Assembly: GCF_029223545.1 (NCBI RefSeq)
Contig: NZ_CP097870.1
Coordinates: 2,418,001 to 2,482,000 of the forward strand
DNA: 64,000 bases
Direction of reading: 5' to 3'
DNA from: Thauera sp. GDN1
GTDB lineage: Bacteria > Pseudomonadota > Gammaproteobacteria > Burkholderiales > Rhodocyclaceae
Below the pieces are notes generated by a model. That model was not told the DNA's origin. It worked only from the letters and a program-made list of their open reading frames with translations, and made no database searches. Of the stretch, positions 62,082 to 64,000 are shown piece by piece. Positions within the stretch are counted from its first letter, which is position 1. The number at the start of each line of letters is the position of its first letter. Position numbers and translations under genes: made by a program.

Positions 62082-63743
62082 TCAGAAGGTGTACTTCACC
62101 ACCAGGGAGAGCTGGTCGCGGTCGGTCAGCTGGCGGTTCTTGACCGGATCCAGGCTGGCATCGCCGAAGTAGCCCAGGTAGGTCAGGCCGACCTGCAGGT
62201 TGCGGCGATAGGTCATCGTCGCGCCCACGCTCAGGCGATGGTCACCCTCGCCCATGCCGAGGTTGCCCTGCAGCGTGCGCCCCTTGAGCTGGCGCGAATA
62301 GCTGATCGGCACGCCCAGTTCCCAGTTCTCGATGATGCCCGGGTAGGTCAGGCTGAGCGTCGACGCGAAGGCCAGGCCGTAGCTGCCGAAGTTCAGCGAG
62401 TCGGACTCAAGTGAGGGCACCGAGACAAAACCGGGCGGCGGCGCCAGCGGGCTATACGTTGCGGAGGTATTCCCCGTGGCACCGGGAACGCGTCGCGCCT
62501 CTGGGTTGCGGACATCCACATATGCCAGCTCGGCCAGGAAGTTGGCCTGCGGAGCCAGGAAGGTGCGGCCCAGGTTGATGAATGTGTTGATGTTCGTCTG
62601 CAACACGTCAGCCGTGGTCGCCGTCGGGATAGGCTTGGCGCTCGCCGGGCCAAGCCTCGTGTTTACCAGAGCCGGCGCGTCCTTACGGTAGGAGATCTCG
62701 CCACCGAGCGTCGCAATGCCAAAACTGGTGCTGAATGTGGCGCCCAGCATCTTGATGTCTTCGAAGTAGCGATGGTTGAAGCCAAAGCCGCTGCCATCCG
62801 AGACCACCGAGTCGACATCCACCATCGGAGCTCGATCGTGGTAGTTGAGGTAGATCAGGCCCACCTCGGTCTCGTCCGTTACGCGGTACTTTGCGCCGAC
62901 ACCCCACTGCCCCGTGTTCCCCGGTTTCTCGTCAGCCCTTCGCAGAGCGCTGCAGGTCGGCCCAGGGGTGAGGCAGATGGAACCCGGCCCAACAACGTCG
63001 GACGTACTCATGAACGAACCGGGGGCATTTACAAGCGTCTTATGCCAACCGTACTGCACATGCGCCATTAGCGATAACTTGTCATTGACCTCGTACAAGG
63101 CCGAGATCTGGTCTTCCGGCAGCAGTTGGTCCTTCACCTCGGTGCCCGGAATGCCCGCCTTGGTGCCGTCCGCAGGGCCCTGCGCACCCGAGATGCCGGG
63201 GATGAACAGGGTCTCACCCCAGGAGACGACATGCTTGCCGAGACGGACCGTCGCGCGCCCCTCCTGACCGACATCGAACGAGGTGTAGCCGTAAGCGTCG
63301 AGCAGACGGCTGTAGCCGCCGTGGTAACGCTTGGCGCCGCTGGTGAAACGATTAGCCGGCCCGCCGATCTTGTTCGGGAACGACGTGCCGTCGTTGTCGT
63401 TCGAGCTGTGATAGACGTCGTCGTAGAAGGTGCTGGCCGACAGGATGAAGCCCGAGCTCCCCTTCTTGAAATGGGTGTCGAGCAGCAGGCTCACGCGGTT
63501 CGACGTCAGTGCCCCCTTGTCGAAGTTGTTGTCGCCGTCGTTGCCCGACGAGTTCGTTAGGTTCGATGAAAGCACCGGATCCCGCTCCTCGAGCCGGGTC
63601 GAGAGCGTATAGGTCGTGGTGATGCGCGACTCCAGCACCGCCCCGTTGTCGAACTCGACCGCATCGAAGGCCATTGCCGGCGCGGCGATCCCCATCCCGA
63701 TCACGGCCAGTGCGATCGCCTTCATTTTCTTGTGCAGTTTCAT
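62082..63743 (-). CDS. DUF1302 outer-membrane beta-barrel protein
   Basis: A 553-residue exported protein: signal peptide MKLHKKMKAIALAVIGMGIAAPAMA, mature start FDAVEFDNGAVLESRITTTY, alternating beta strands and a C-terminal aromatic residue (VVKYTF) as needed for barrel insertion. VRLGKHVVSWGETLFIPGIS is a typical DUF1302 block. Members are paired with DUF1329 proteins and linked to hydrophobic substrates (steroids, hydrocarbons, aromatics), probably as channels. It is 29 bp downstream of DUF1329. Confidence 0.9.
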   Translation of the reverse strand: MKLHKKMKAIALAVIGMGIAAPAMAFDAVEFDNGAVLESRITTTYTLSTRLEERDPVLSSNLTNSSGNDGDNNFDKGALTSNRVSLLLDTHFKKGSSGFILSASTFYDDVYHSSNDNDGTSFPNKIGGPANRFTSGAKRYHGGYSRLLDAYGYTSFDVGQEGRATVRLGKHVVSWGETLFIPGISGAQGPADGTKAGIPGTEVKDQLLPEDQISALYEVNDKLSLMAHVQYGWHKTLVNAPGSFMSTSDVVGPGSICLTPGPTCSALRRADEKPGNTGQWGVGAKYRVTDETEVGLIYLNYHDRAPMVDVDSVVSDGSGFGFNHRYFEDIKMLGATFSTSFGIATLGGEISYRKDAPALVNTRLGPASAKPIPTATTADVLQTNINTFINLGRTFLAPQANFLAELAYVDVRNPEARRVPGATGNTSATYSPLAPPPGFVSVPSLESDSLNFGSYGLAFASTLSLTYPGIIENWELGVPISYSRQLKGRTLQGNLGMGEGDHRLSVGATMTYRRNLQVGLTYLGYFGDASLDPVKNRQLTDRDQLSLVVKYTF

Positions 63744-63772
63744 GCTGCGTTACTCCCTGAATGACGAGTCGA

Positions 63773-64000
63773 TCACTGGCCCATGGCGCGCAGTGCGGCC
63801 GGGGTATACATGTCCGAAGTCAGGTCGCCCTTGTTGAGGACGAAGGCCTTGTCGCGTTCCTGGATCAGGTTGAAGCCGACGTAGGAGCCCGAGTTCAGGT
63901 CATGGAAGAAAGAGGTGCCCGCCTGCCACGCGTTGAGGTCGAAGGCGTAGTAGTGGTTGATGAAGGCGTGCTGCCACAGCTGCCCGCGCGTGTCGTAGTA
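63773..64000 (-). CDS. DUF1329 family exported protein, C-terminal part (runs off the window)
   Basis: The last 75 residues are visible: YYDTRGQLWQHAFINHYYAF near the edge, then FFHDLNSGSYVGFNLIQERD and a tail ending PAALRAMGQ before the TGA. The Y-D-x-RGQLW block and the position upstream of a DUF1302 gene identify the DUF1329 family, outer-membrane-associated or periplasmic proteins with a lipoprotein-carrier-like fold. The start, signal peptide and promoter lie outside the window. Confidence 0.78.
   Translation of the reverse strand, partial: YYDTRGQLWQHAFINHYYAFDLNAWQAGTSFFHDLNSGSYVGFNLIQERDKAFVLNKGDLTSDMYTPAALRAMGQ

Overview
The window is high-GC chromosomal DNA with dense, mostly operonic genes. 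Gene content (argD-argF-argG, a DUF3579 gene beside rpsT and murJ, an EttA-type ABC-F gene, RavA/ViaA, a DUF1302/DUF1329 outer-membrane pair) points to a betaproteobacterium, most likely Rhodocyclales (Thauera/Azoarcus/Aromatoleum-like). No species is claimed.

Layout. Positions 1-10.3 kb are housekeeping: an arginine operon (minus strand), DUF3579, rpsT, murJ, a LysR regulator divergent from a ferredoxin-NADP reductase gene, a glutathione peroxidase, a VapBC pair and ettA. Three copies of a REP-like palindrome lie between these genes. Positions 10.4-28.1 kb form one long Tad/Flp (type IVb) pilus operon: Flp pilin, TadG- and TadE-like proteins, a 61-residue second pilin-like peptide, CpaB, secretin, an FHA-CpaF ATPase, TadB, TadC and a DUF192-TadE fusion. 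It runs straight into a Sec-signal RHS protein with a DUF2235 hydrolase tip and a lipoprotein. No prepilin peptidase (TadV) or TadZ is present. Positions 28.2-33.0 kb hold a minus-strand operon: DUF2237, RavA-type AAA ATPase, ViaA-type VWA protein, DUF364 and DUF1992. Positions 33.2-34.8 kb hold an HTH-REC protein, a single REC, an Hpt protein and tRNA-Ser(GGA).

Positions 35-64 kb form a catabolic island for a hydrophobic, probably steroid- or isoprenoid-like compound. It includes a 3-alpha-hydroxysteroid-dehydrogenase-like SDR, two other SDRs, an Old Yellow Enzyme homologue, a MaoC-like hydratase, dedicated EtfBA and ETF:quinone oxidoreductase, a KshB-like reductase beside an HsaA/TesA2-like flavin hydroxylase, and a YCF48 + RND/MMPL pair. 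A beta-oxidation operon follows: thiolase, FadB-type protein, two acyl-CoA dehydrogenases, an alpha-methylacyl-CoA-racemase-like protein and an acyl-CoA ligase. A DUF1302 protein and a partial DUF1329 protein close the window. ETF and ETF-QO would carry electrons from the acyl-CoA dehydrogenases to quinone. The substrate is inferred only from family resemblance; KSTD, KshA, HsaC and HsaD are not in the window.

The main regulatory discovery is a shared dyad, CATCGTCYGNNSGGACYA, found at four promoters in the island plus one degenerate copy. In each case a -10-like hexamer begins 20-22 nt past the dyad, so the dyad would centre near -42, the position of a class II activator site. The LuxR-family regulator at 40360-41499 is the obvious candidate to bind it.
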